DNA of 64,000 nucleotides, from NCBI GenBank assembly GCA_911728435.2, contig OU452216.1, forward strand, positions 8,010,342 through 8,074,341, in the 5' to 3' direction. The position numbers and the translations under genes are program-made. The DNA is from Apoderus coryli (Eukaryota > Arthropoda > Insecta > Coleoptera > Attelabidae). Below, in pieces: positions 36,101 to 47,825 of this stretch. Below the pieces are notes generated by a model. That model was not told the DNA's origin and ran no database searches. It was given only the letters and a program-made list of their open reading frames with translations. Each line of letters starts with the position of its first letter. The first letter of the stretch is position 1.

Positions 36101-39100
36101 AATATTCTCATTAGAACGCTGGATATCATAACAATAGTTGTTCCGCCTGCACTTCCCGCAGCTCTAGCTGTTGGTACTGTCTACAGTCAGGAGAGACTAA
36201 AGAAACTAGGGATATTTTGTGTTAGCCCACCAAGAATCAATGTATGTGGCAAAGTGAAGTTAGCTTGCTTCGACAAGGTAAGTTAAATACAGGGTATACT
36301 TTGCCTTTTTGGATTTGAGGTATTGTTTTCAGACTGGGACTCTTACGCATGATGGTTTAGACATGAATTCGGTGGTACCTTGTTGTGAATCTCTATTTTC
36401 GCATCCAGTGACCCATGGAAGTCAATTGGATGTTAAAAGTCCTTTAGTACAAGGGATGGCGACTTGTCATTCGTTAACTACCATTGATGGTACCTTAAAC
36501 GGTGATCCATTAGACTTAATTATGTTCCAGTTTACACAATGGGTAAAGAGGCTTGAATTGTTAATGTTATATAAAATTGTATCGTAATGTTTTTTAGTAT
36601 TTAGAGGAACCAGGTGATAGTGAAAATACCAGATATGATCTGTTGGCACCTGTGGTAGTTATGCCTGAAAGAATTGCCAAGGATAATAGTGAACTCAGTG
36701 CGGATGAGGTACTTGCAACTTCTGATTTATAATCGCGCTAAATAACCAGTCACTCCCTGTCCAATTCCAACCTCTCCAATCCATAAATTTCATTTCTACT
36801 ACTACTTTTCAATAAATCCGCCCAAACGGTCACCCATCCGACTAGTATCCGCGCTCAACACAGCTGCACTTCGACGACAGCCGTCATTGTACGATGCCGT
36901 CGAGGCTATCCGATCCCGAGTAAAAAAATCTTAACTTTCCTATTTTTCGCATCCTGAATCAATTTTTATAAAGAAAACCGAATAAAAATCGAAAAAATGT
37001 AACTTTCTTATAAATCCTCGTAGATATGGGGTGCGACCCCTCGTTACAAAGGATTTCTCATCCGGAATCCATTGGTCTAAAGAAAACGTTACATTTATCT
37101 GCAAGAAACGGAGTAAAAATCGAAAAAATGCAACTTTTTAATAAGTCCTCGTAGATATGGGGTGCGACCCCTCGTTACAAAGGATTTCTCATCCTGAATC
37201 CAGTTTTATGAAGAAAACCTTACATTTATCTGCAAGAAACGGAATAAAAATCGAAAAAATGTAACTTTTTAATGAATTCTCGTAGATATGGGGTGCGACC
37301 CCTCGTTACAAAGGATTTCTCATTCTGAATCCATTTTTATAAAGAAAACCTTACAGTTATCTGCAAGAAACGGAATAAAAATCGAAAAAATGTAACTTTT
37401 TAATGAATCCTCGTAGATGTGGAGTGCGACCCCTCGTTACAAAGGATTTCGCATCCTCAATCCATTTTTATAAAGAAAGCCGTATATTGATCTGCAAGAA
37501 ACCGAATAAAAATCGAAAAAATGTAACTTTCTTATAAATCCTCGTTACAAAGGATTTCGCTTCCTGCAGCTGCACTTCGACGACAGCCGTCAATGTACGA
37601 TCCCGTCGAGGCTACCCGGTCCCGATTAAAATAATCCTAACTTTCCTATTTTATTAGCTTCACAAGAATTTTCTAATGACACTGTTATTCAATTTAGGCT
37701 CCTTACCAAATTGGTATCGTTAGACAGTTTCCCTTTTCATCCACCGTCCAATGTATGTCGGTAATTTCTCGTGATTTACAATCACCAAAGATGGCGGTAT
37801 TTACTAAAGGCGCTCCAGAGAAAATTCAAACGATGTGTCTACCAGATACCTTACCCAAGGATTTTGCAGAAAAATTAGGCCAATATACTGTACAGGGCTT
37901 CAGGGTCATTGCTGTGGCATATAAGGAAATGTCCGAGAAATTTAAATGGAAGGATGCACAAAAAGTGAAAAGAGATGTGGTAAGATCTGAAATTTATTTA
38001 GAAAATAATCAAAATCAATATTAAAAGTACTAAAACAAACGAAAATTCAAAGTAAACTGCAAAATTCAATTTTATTTTGAACCGAACTGTACGTATAGAC
38101 AACATTATTATGTGTAACGTACTTTAATACGCCGAGACTGCGCATAATGACAGAAGAAGGCGACGTCCACGTTCAGTAGTCTGTCGCATATCTATTTGAT
38201 TCTATTCTATGACTTACCTACTTCATCAACTAGTTATGCAACACGTAATACATTACAAGGCCTTCTTTATTTTCAAATGACAGAACGCCATGGTTTTGAC
38301 ATATGACAGATAGTTTCATGCGGCAACGGCGGCATAATTATCCTTGTTAATGTTTTATGTTAAATTACTTCGTATTTAAGTGTAATCCAATATTACTATT
38401 TTGAGTTTACTAATTTACAATATACTCTTTACTTATAATTAGTAAAATAAACGCTCGTGTCTTAATCTAAACAGCTAATTCTAACAATCAAAAATATAAC
38501 ATAGTCCCTAGTGTCGTTCACCCTTGCGAACTGTTTTACTATGTTTTCAGTTTTGTGGTGTTTTCTTGTGTTGTTTAATATTGTTATTATTCAAATAATA
38601 AATCTATTAACTTTATTTTTATTACTGCGTTCTGGATACCATAAGAAGATATCGAAAATAAAGAACATGAGGCAAGTACATACCTAACTATAATAGAAAT
38701 ATATCGATGTAGTTGTGTATCATTCAAAATTAAAGAATAGTGTTTGTACAGCAGCACAGTGAATAGGTTTTAGTCGTTATTTTTGTCACATATGTAGTGG
38801 TTTATCCAACATATAAGTCATAAGAGTATTTTTTGTTTTTATTTGTTATTCTAACCTTCTTTGCTATGCATTAGAACTTGCAACAATAAACAGGACGTAT
38901 TCTAAATAGTTTGTTATGCTTATTCGTTGGCTAGATTTGCCTTTAATTGATTGAGTGTTTGAAGAAAGAAAAGCGACCTTAACCTAGTGAAAAGTTACTA
39001 ATTTAACGACATTAGGATCAAGTAGGATTATATTATTTCAGATTGAGTGTGATTTACATTTTCTTGGATTGTTGATTATGAAGAATGCATTGAAAGAAGA

Positions 39101-41808
39101 AACAACACCAGTAATACGTACTTTACATAATGCGAATATAAGAACAGTAATGATCACAGGTAGGTCCTCATTTATTAGCAAAGTTCCTTTAGCTTTTATT
39201 TGTGATATTTTGTAAAATAAGGATGTTTTCGTTCATCGATAGTTTTATCTAAAAATAGGCCATGACTTTTGGACTTCAGGACTTCTTTACCAAATAAATT
39301 TAGTAGGAAATCGTCAATCGTTTTTTAGCCAGACATGTTTCGATACTAGACCGGTCTCATCATCAGCGACAAACATTTAAAAATTCGAGTTAACTTGTAG
39401 ATTTGACTTTTTTAATCGTTTACTTTGGCTAAATGAGCCATTGTAAGCTTTGCTCTGCGCAATAACACGACTAAAGTACAAGGAGGACACAATCTGTTTA
39501 TAGGGGACAATACCTTGACTGCAATTTCAGTAGCCAGGGAATGTTGTATGGTTGGGCCCAACGAACAGATTTTCGTGTTGAATTTTGACGAGGGGAGCCA
39601 ACACGTTATGATTGAGAATACACCCCGTGTAGGTGTAGATAGTGCTGTCATGAATTTTGAAAATAAGGTAAGAAGAAAAGTAGTTTGTGTGCTTTATCGT
39701 CAAAAAATAACCTGAATCTGGCCTAGATCCCTGGCCACTCTGGCTCAAAGGGACATGTTGACGGGAACGATAATTGTGTTTCAGTATCATTTAGCTGTCG
39801 ACGGTAAGACCTGGCATAGCCTAAGAACACATCGACCGGATATAATTCCAAAGTTGTTGGTACGTGGTACGATTTTTGCACGATTCCAACCGGATCAAAA
39901 GACGCAACTAGTTACTCAGCTACAAAGCCTAGGTTATATAGTCTCGATGGTCGGAGATGGGGCCAATGATTGCGGCGTAAGTCCCAATCAATGTCTCTTC
40001 CCTGAACTGTAATAAAAAATAGTTTTTACAGGCATTGAAAGCTGCTCATGTAGGAGTGTCGCTGTCCCAAGAGGAAGCGAGTGTCGCTGCACCTTTCACC
40101 TCGTCAATACCGAACATTCTCTGTATCGTGAAGCTGATATTGGAAGGGAGATGTGCGTTAGTTACGAGTTTTGCTATATTCAAATACATGGCGTCTTACA
40201 GTTTGATCCAGTTTTGTACTATTCTCATCTTATATAAGGTTAGTTAACTAGCTCGAAGGGACACTGCCACTTTGCTTGAAAGAAGGGTTCATTATGAAGT
40301 ACTTTTTAATTTTTCAGAACCATTCGATCCTTGGAGACTACCAGTTTCTGTTTATAGATTTAATTATTACCACTTGCCTGGCTGTTACGTTGGGAAGACA
40401 AGGTAACCCGACTCATTAGTAACCAAAACTTGAGTTGTATTGGTGTTTTTTTTTTATATAGGTCCTTCGAGCTACTTGTGCGCAGAACGACCCTCAAGTT
40501 CCCTAGTCGCATTAAAAACTCTCGTACCGATCCTACTGCAAATAGCCACATGCGCATTCGTACAACTAGCCGCGCTATTCTTCCTGTTCCGTCAGGAATG
40601 GTTCGAGCCAATCTCACCACACAATCAGGATGAAGTGATCCTTTCCTGGGAGAATACGGTCCTGTTCACGATCTCCTGTTTCCAATACATCATTTTAGCG
40701 ACAGTGTTTTGTAAAGGCCGGCCTTACAGACAAATGCTGATCACGAACGTCTGGTTCCTGATCTGCGCAGTATTATTGACAGTCTTCACTGGATGGCTGT
40801 TGATTTATCCGTGCAGGGAGATGGCCAGAATGATGGAGGTTATTGAGTATAAACATACTCACTTCATATTCCGATTGGAACTGATTGGGTTCCCTTTGGT
40901 GCATTTAGTTCTAGCTGTATTTATTGAGGTAAGTTATTTTGTAGTTTTAGTACCCTGAAACATGTTTATTTATTTATTTACCCACGTAAAGTGACAGGTT
41001 GCAATATCGCCTTCTCCCTCTGGGAGAAAAAGTCCAGTTTCAGGTCTGAACGACATACCCTACGCATTAAACTACCCCTTACAGGTCTCTGACGCCCCTA
41101 GATGAGGTCTAACATATTTAAATGTGTTCCGAGCAACGCCTGACGAAGCCCAACATGCAGAACGCTGGATATGATGAGGGAAGCTGAAGTTGGCCTCCAA
41201 ATAAACTCCCAGGTCCCTAACCAAGATTTCCACCATTAAAATTGTTACAAAAACACTTTAAATCCATCTCGCACCAAGAACCCATCGATTGGCAGTCCTG
41301 AGATCATCAGCAAACTATATAGAAAGCATTGCCCTATGGCTGCATCCCTGGGGAACACCGGGAGTGGCCTTCACCGGGCCAGGAAAGCAAGGAATCTTCT
41401 GTTGCAAAAATGGAAGCAATTATAGTGGAAGACGCTCGGTTGAAGAAGGAAAAAGTCGTAGAAATGGTTGAAGCAACAGCTGCAACCGTCAGCGCGTTCA
41501 GTGTTCTCTCGTGCGATTTTGGGCCTCATTTTTAGGGGCTCACAGGGATCCTCGGAGTGAAGAAGAGGTGGGAAAGAACCTCAAGCTCTTCCTGTATATT
41601 TGGCGAGATAGATCAACGAGATTTTGATTTTTAAATATTATTTTAGTCTGGTATGGGGGACCGTCAATGGTGGAAACGGTTCATACAGCTTTTGAGGTGT
41701 AAGAAAGTGCCAAAAAATAAATATAAAGTTCTAATAAATTCTGATAATTTTGAGGATTATATCGGATATTTACGTGAGAATAATTCACATTATATTAGAG
41801 TTTCATGA
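33103..41808 (+). CDS. P5B-type ATPase, ATP13A2/ATP13A3 group (17 exons)
   Basis: Exons: 33103-33133, 33291-33521, 33575-33803, 33948-34152, 34214-34430, 35596-35909, 36089-36277, 36333-36542, 36598-36708, 37698-37979, 39042-39159, 39504-39667, 39785-39976, 40032-40238, 40318-40402, 40462-40928, 41647-41808. They total 3414 nt (1137 residues), all GT-AG and in phase. Family motifs in order: LTGESVP actuator loop (across exons 5/6), [10 protein letters not shown] in membrane helix 4 (the P5B signature), DKTGTLT with the phosphorylated Asp at about residue 471 (exons 7/8), FTKGAPE, MITGDN (exons 11/12), and [11 protein letters not shown] (exons 13/14). A hydrophobic C-terminal half carries the last helices. 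P5B pumps export polyamines from late endosomes and lysosomes (known for ATP13A2/3). Insects usually have one such gene (anne boleyn in Drosophila), so the exact human counterpart is open. Introns 5 and 9 hold a satellite. Confidence 0.96.
34440..35530. repeat. 131-bp satellite with orientation switches in intron 5 of the ATPase gene
   Basis: Units contain TATGGGGTGCGACCCCTCG, itself a hairpin (GGGGT-GCG-ACCCC), followed by TTACAAAGGATTT, TTTTATAAAGAAAAC, TTATCTGCAAGAAAC and ATCGAAAAAATGTAAC. The period is about 131 bp. The first unit (34441) reads forward and the next two (34590-34780) reversed. After a head-to-head join at about 34790, six units read forward to 35527. The forward units are almost identical to each other, so amplification was recent. 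Confidence 0.92.
36861..37657. repeat. Second block of the 131-bp satellite, bounded by 90-bp direct repeats, in intron 9
   Basis: Four to five forward units of the same satellite (36945-37560) lie between two copies of a 90-bp unrelated sequence. The copies at 36861-36951 and 37567-37657 each begin CAGCTGCACTTCGACGACAG and include CCTAACTTTCC or CTTAACTTTCC. The flanking repeat is more GC-rich than its surroundings. Confidence 0.88.
41030..41370 (-). mobile_element. LINE reverse transcriptase remnant in intron 16 of the ATPase gene
   Basis: Read on the minus strand, 41347-41350 onward gives GVPQG, a reverse transcriptase motif, soon followed by FADD. After a deletion, about 41225-41060 reads [19 protein letters not shown] and then [11 protein letters not shown]. 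This is the RDLGVYLD...LSF..HI block of Jockey-like LINEs. Frames are broken and most of the domain is missing. The element is antisense to the host gene. Confidence 0.7.
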
Positions 41809-42252
41809 CATTCAAATTGATGTGATTATGTGAAATATCTAAAGGTATTATTAAAAATAAGTTTTAACAATTTAATATATTTTTTTAACCCTTAAGATCT
41901 CCCTAGATTCTACAACTAACTATAGTCAAAAAGATTCCCTAGTTTCCGAGGTTTTAAAAAGAAACACCCTGTATATAATTATATTTTTGGATCCCTTATC
42001 ACTTCCCTATATCTTGGAATTTTGATGGTACTTCAAGCATATTAAGGCTAAGGCCTTACTCGTCTAAAACGTGTGGATCTTCTGCTGCCGTGTCGTTATC
42101 CACAGCATTTTGATTGATGTATGCCACAAAACTCAAGTTTTGGCTGATTGCAGCGTGAAATAAATTGTAATGGGAAAAAAAAGCGTTTTGATTGATTAAA
42201 ATTAACGTAGAACCTATAAATGAGAAAATATACAAGGTGTTACATTTAAAAC
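41809..42252. other. 3' flank of the ATPase gene
   Basis: AT-rich sequence that probably contains the 3' UTR. AATAAA near 42161 is a possible poly(A) signal. An ACCCTGTATAT motif occurs at about 41969. Confidence 0.4.
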
Positions 42253-42800
42253 GTGTTTGATTTCCAGAATAGCTCGCAATAATTTAAAATACGTTGTTTT
42301 TACCAGACAAAAAGCTCTATACTGGTAAAAAACTAGCTAAAGTTTGTCGTTTAATAAATACATATTTGGAAAAGGAACTTTTTTTCAAATTTCAAACGTT
42401 TTTCAAATGTATTAAACTACAAATATCCAGCCAGCGTAATTTGTTTAAAGTCATGCAAAAATACGATAAAAGAAGATATTTGATTGACATTAACCTCACA
42501 TTTTCTTTGTTTATTTTATTGTTATGTGTTTGATTTCCAGAATAGCTCGCAATGATTTAAAATACGTTGTTTTTACCAGACAAAAAGACCCATAATGGTA
42601 AAAAACTAACTAAAGTTTGTAGTTTTATAAATACCTATTTGGAAAAGTAACTTTTTTTCACATTTCAAACGTTTTTCAAATGTATTAAACTACAAATATC
42701 CAGCCAGCGTAATTTGTTATTGTAATGCCATGAAAAAATACGATAAAAGAAGATATTTGATTGACATTAACCTCACATTTTCTTTGTTTATTTTATTGTT
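42253..42800. repeat. Tandem duplication with 273-bp period
   Basis: GTGTTTGATTTCCAGAATAG occurs at 42253 and again at 42526. The two copies stay about 95% alike through TTGACATTAACCTCACATTT. The frame within copy 1 (42294-42533) is not conserved in copy 2, which argues against coding function. Confidence 0.88.
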
Positions 42801-43198
42801 ATGTATTTACAGATTTTTGCGTTTAAGTTCCACTTAAGCATAAGTGTAACGGGTGCAACTAGCTGTTAGTGGTTCTCTATTTATTTTCGCAAAAAGCGTT
42901 CTAAATGTTGCCCCTGCAAAGATTTTTTGAATACATGAAAATTGAGTTAGAAAATGGGTAATACGGATACGGTATGATACGGATCCATTGAGTCTACATG
43001 ATGATAGGCGTTTTATTTAACTTTTCCTCTAAATAGACACCTATAATTTGTTTTGTAGATACACTAATGTGCTGTATGCAAACATATCTAAGTAAGTATC
43101 TATGCCTAATTAATAAATTTACAGTTTAAGTGGTAGGTACTTAGGTTGCTACCATTGTTTAGTTTACAAATTTCAATGCTTACCTTTTTCACCATAGA
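42801..43198. other. Intergenic DNA, nothing recognised
   Basis: No gene or repeat family is identified. Confidence 0.35.
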
Positions 43199-43526
43199 TA
43201 ATAATAATAGCTTTATTACTCAACAGAGCAATACATACAAAAGCCAACTATAAAGCTTAACTATATTAAATAACAGTAGGTACATCAATAAACAATGAAA
43301 ATCAACCAAGTACACAAACATCAAGTTCCTTTAGTATTGATTCCGCGGAAGACAATATTTCATTAAGAGAATCAAAAAATATATCACACTGATCATTAAC
43401 CAAATTAAATTGCCGGCACATAGTATAAATGGGAGATTTTAATATAACATTTGTTCTGGCTCGCTCATTATAAAATGCAATAGAACTTCTAGCATTCCAG
43501 AATAGCTGAATGATAGGTAGGTACAT
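43199..43526 (-). mobile_element. 5'-truncated LINE, C-terminal end and 3' tail
   Basis: On the minus strand the frame 43526-43302 reads ARTNVILKSPIYTMCRQFN, then DIFFDSLNEI, and stops. This matches the extreme C-terminus of Jockey/R1-group LINE polyproteins (SP..RM...N....DIF). It is followed by AATAAAGCTATTATTATTATC at 43199-43219, a trinucleotide-tailed 3' end like the LINE at 998-1722. The 5' end is truncated. Confidence 0.75.
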
Positions 43527-43930
43527 GTTTATAATAATTATTGTAAGAAGTTTACGTAAAAAATATCACCTAAAAATCAAAATACAAACAAAAAGTGTAG
43601 GGCTTCTTTAAAATTAAACGATGCTGAACATAATTTTACATCTAAGACATAACCACACAAGAAAACATGTTTGACATTTCTGACGTATGTCATTCAATGT
43701 CAACTGTCTTGTCAATAGTAGGATCGTAGACACTACACATACCAAAGACAAAAATGTCTAGAAAAGATAAGAATCTCACGCACGCAGTAAATAGAATGAG
43801 ACAGAACGACCTTTCAAGTGATTTGGGTGAAGTAAATAAAACAAAGACAATTCAATTTCAAAACTTTTACTATTAATAAAACACATTTAATGCCTTAATA
43901 AATTTAATTATAAAAACAAAGTTTCTTCTC
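43527..43930. other. Spacer downstream of RBM22
   Basis: No gene is seen. It probably contains the RBM22 3' UTR (minus strand), including an ATTAAA variant poly(A) signal close to the stop. Confidence 0.35.
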
Positions 43931-45387
43931 TCATTTCTTCTCGTCAGGATTGACCTGAGTCGCTCCCAGCCTACTAGGATCCTGACTCGGGTAATGTACA
44001 GTACCCCTACCAATGTCAGATGTCGCTGAGCTCGCTGCTGCACTTGCAGTGCTAACGCTAGGTGGCGCTGGTGCAACCCCATGCGGGAACGGTGGTAACT
44101 GTGCCGCATTGAAAAAGAAGGGTGGGATTGGAGGTGGGCCAAATATTGGTGGTACCATTAGAGACGGTGGTGGTGGCATACTGGGTAATGGTATGTGGCC
44201 TGGTTCTAGATTGAAAAAGTTGTTGCTCAGTTCTGGTAGAGCGCCCGGTAGACCAGGTACAGCTGGGTAGGCTTCTTCTTGTTGGAGCGAAACGCCGGGG
44301 CCTGATCGGCCTTGGGATCTGCCCCATTTAATTGTGAGGCGGCGACCGCCTAGTATTAGCTTGTTGAAGGTTTGTTCAGCGGCATTTTCCGCTGCTAATC
44401 GTGTCGTGTATTGGACGAATGCGCATTGTTGTTTTGGCACGAGACTCACCGAACGAATCTCGCCGTATTGGTAGAAATGATCGCTGTGAAATAGGAAATA
44501 ATTAAACCCTAAACTGGTAAAGATTGCTGGGAAACTTACCGAATATCTTGCTCTGTTAAGCTCCCCAAATTCCCCACATACAAGGTTGTAATGGTCTTGT
44601 CATCAGGTGGGTCTAAGACAGGCATCGCAGCAGCCCTTTTTAACAATTTATCCGCAACAGGGTCGTTCACACCGTAGTATCGATCTTTAATGTTTTGATC
44701 AGCAAGCGGATCTTCGGGATCTGTTGGTTTTTCATGTCTGTATGGACATTCTTCACCGCGTCGACATTCGCCTTTTACCCAAAATGAACATACATGTGGT
44801 CTGTTTCTTTTATAATACGGAGCTGTACGGGCTAGACGCATAAGAAGATCGTTCGGTTCGCTTAGTTTAGAATGGATGGAACCGGGCTCCGACCTTGCAA
44901 GCTAAAATACAATACAACTGTCACAGGTTCAACAAATAATATGTATAACATACCTCATTCTCCATATTTTGAATGTAATACTCCTTATTAACATCACTTT
45001 TTGGCAATTCATCCTTTAGCTTCAATGCAGCATCGCGTACTTGGATGGGTAAACCATATTCCAGATCTAATAGACACGTCTGACAAACGTTTTTCATTTT
45101 ACTACAAGTCTGACACACCTCAGTCTTTTTAAAACGCATTCTAGCACCTGGACACCAACGGAATACTGTAAACGGGCGTGAGCATATTTTGCATTCTTTA
45201 CCATACTTCTCTTTAGTCATTCTTATGTAAGGGTTATCGCCGAGGCAGGTTTGACACAATATTGGAAAGTCCTGTAACAAAAAAAAAGTTTAGTTATGCA
45301 TTGTAATAATTTAACTAGCTAAAAAATACTAACAGAATCTTCCCAATTTTGTCTGTTGTATGTGTTGGTGGTCTTTGATGTAGCCAT
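43931..45387 (-). CDS. RBM22: Pre-mRNA-splicing factor RBM22
   Basis: Exons, in transcript order: 45387-45334, 45271-44954, 44901-44540, 44483-43931 (1287 nt, 428 residues; human 420), all GT-AG and in phase. The N-terminus ([12 protein letters not shown], then [20 protein letters not shown]) and the CxxC-rich region ([22 protein letters not shown]) are nearly identical to the human protein as I recall it. A CCCH zinc finger ([19 protein letters not shown], about 160-185) and an RRM (about 230-305; [19 protein letters not shown]) follow, then a Pro-rich tail. RBM22 (yeast Ecm2/Slt11) contacts U6 snRNA and the intron in the activated spliceosome. The Pro/Ala-rich C-terminus is the variable part. 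Confidence 0.97.
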
Positions 45388-47825
45388 TTATTATAAAAAT
45401 CCACAAACTTGGACCCGAAACAACAAATAGTAACTTTCTGACTTCCCGAGTTCGTAAATCTATAATTTTAACCTAACATTTTCATTTCTTCTTTCTGTCA
45501 TATGTATGACAAATGACATACAAGAAAGGACAGAGATGTGACAAAGGGTTATCTTTGTACACCATCAGATCAGCTTGGCTCATCTCACTTGCATTTTCTA
45601 TATCAAAGATTCTCAATAATATTTGGTTTAATTATTCTAAAAGCTCTTTTTAACATTCCTGTGAATTTTCGCTTTATAAGGAGCTTCACCTGAATTAGAG
45701 AAGTTTCTCTTGAAATTCTTGTGAATAGTTAACTGAAATACTGTAATAAAATATCAGGAGTATGTTATTGATTTTTTTAAATTGTGCCTTCACCAAAAGA
45801 CAAGAACTTTGATGCTCTTAAATACATCGGTCACTTCTACCAAACTGATTAAAATTCCTACCCCCCCTTGCCGCTTACTGATCAACCACAAGGTACCGGT
45901 TAGTTCGTTCAGTTAACAGTTAACCTCTAAAAGTATTGAAAATTGAGAGATAATAATTGGAATATGATTTCGAATCAAACCAATATATTGCAAAAGTTTA
46001 AAACATGGATAATAATATCATGGAAGAAATAATTTTCCAGTTTTCAGAGCAGATTTGGTTGTTTTCACAAGATTTCGAGGTTAAGTGAAAGACAATCACA
46101 AAAAAGATGATCTTTCGGTTTCGCCAAATATTCAGTTCAGTATAATTACATTCACTTGTTCAGATCAATCACTACGAAAGAATAATCCTTATGTTTAAAT
46201 TCAGTTTAGGCAATCAAAATATCGATAGGATCTTTTTAACTATCCTGTGAATTTTTACTTTAAGGAGGTTCACGTGTCTTATATTAATTCAGTTTAATTA
46301 GCGTTTATTAGAATTTTGGCTATAAAGAACTGTAATAAATTATCCGGTGTTAGTGATTTTTCAAATTGACGCCTTCACCAAAAGACAAGAACTAAGATTT
46401 TCTTAAATACAAGTTTTTTAGGTTAGACTTACTTAAATTCAGTTTTATCAAAGATTAATACACTCAATAATCTTTGGTTTAATGATTCTAGAAGATATTT
46501 TTAATAAATAAAATTACTTTTAGAAAGAGCAAAACGAATTTTATTTTGAGATCGTCTACAATTTATTGATATAAAGGTGTATAGTAACAATATGCATTCT
46601 TATTGTGTTATTTAGGTATAACAAAGACGGATGCTGTATTATGTTAAATCTATTTCAATTATTGTGAATATTTTTAGCCGATTGTTTTTATTACTAAAGA
46701 ACATAGTTATAGGAACATTATAATAGATAACTACTAAAAACTGGCAAACAAAGCGACACAATAATAATTATTGACTATACATTGCAATTAATTATTTAAT
46801 ATGGCAAGAAATTAATAAATTCTGTAAGTAAAAAATAAATTACATTATACAAAAATACATAATTACGTAACAACAAAAAATAAATTATTTTAATTAATAC
46901 CTATAATATTTTATAAATATACACATCTGTTTATTTATATTTTGTCTTAAAAATTACAAATCTTATATTAGTTATTAATATTGTGCTGCTGATAGAAATA
47001 TTGCACAAAAACTAAATACCTAAATTATATTATACTCAGGTCGCAGAATTACAACGAAAATGTTAAAACAGCTCGGGATATAAAAAGACGAATAATTACA
47101 TTACATTATCAAAATATCACGCGAAATACCACTCCCATTTCAATAAATAATTAGAAAAGATCCTATAAGTTTGCCGCCTTTCCTTTGATGATAAAAGTGT
47201 TACTCCCATTGAGACTTAGTTTTTTTTATGCTTCTGGATTAATCTCCTTTATTTAGTGTATTTAAATAATTTTATATATTTATGTTAATAACGATAATAA
47301 TACAATTTCGGGAAGTGGAAGCTTTTAAATAAATCAAACATTTAACTAATAAGAATTGCGAACATAACCTCAAATAAATTACTAAATACTTGTCAAAAAT
47401 TAATCAAATTATTATAAAAATGCATCACTAAAATCGTTGATATAAATAACTTATTTACTAGGTTTGAAATCTTGTAATCGACAAAAATATAATTAGGTAA
47501 TCCTACCAAAAATAAAATCAAACGTATACTTAACTGATCAGCAATAAAGCAGCGAAATGTTTTGGCGACTAGAAATATGCTTTAAAAATAGCGTTACATT
47601 ATTAATACCCTATACTTATCTACAAAATCTTGTTTTTGATATAAAAAAATATACAATAATTATTAATATACACAAATAAAACACAAATCAACAATAATAA
47701 AATAGATAGTATCGCAAAAATAGAAAGAATACCCGTGCAACGATTCTTTTTTTCACAGTTTTAAAATTAAGCTAATAAATTAATAATGAAAGATTTACGC
47801 TAGGTTTTGTGCCAAAAGGTGTTGT
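45388..47825. other. AT-rich intergenic DNA with a degenerate duplication
   Basis: No gene is seen in 2.4 kb. CCTTCACCAAAAGACAAGAA occurs at about 45786 and again at about 46372. CTGTGAATTTTCGCTTTA (about 45660) is echoed by CTGTGAATTTTTACTTTA (about 46246). This indicates an old tandem duplication with an offset near 590 bp. The UNC-76 3' UTR should extend leftwards from 47825. Confidence 0.5.

Noticed and set aside
44013..44270. Plus-strand Gly-rich frame
   Set aside because: It is an antisense shadow of the proline-rich tail of RBM22.
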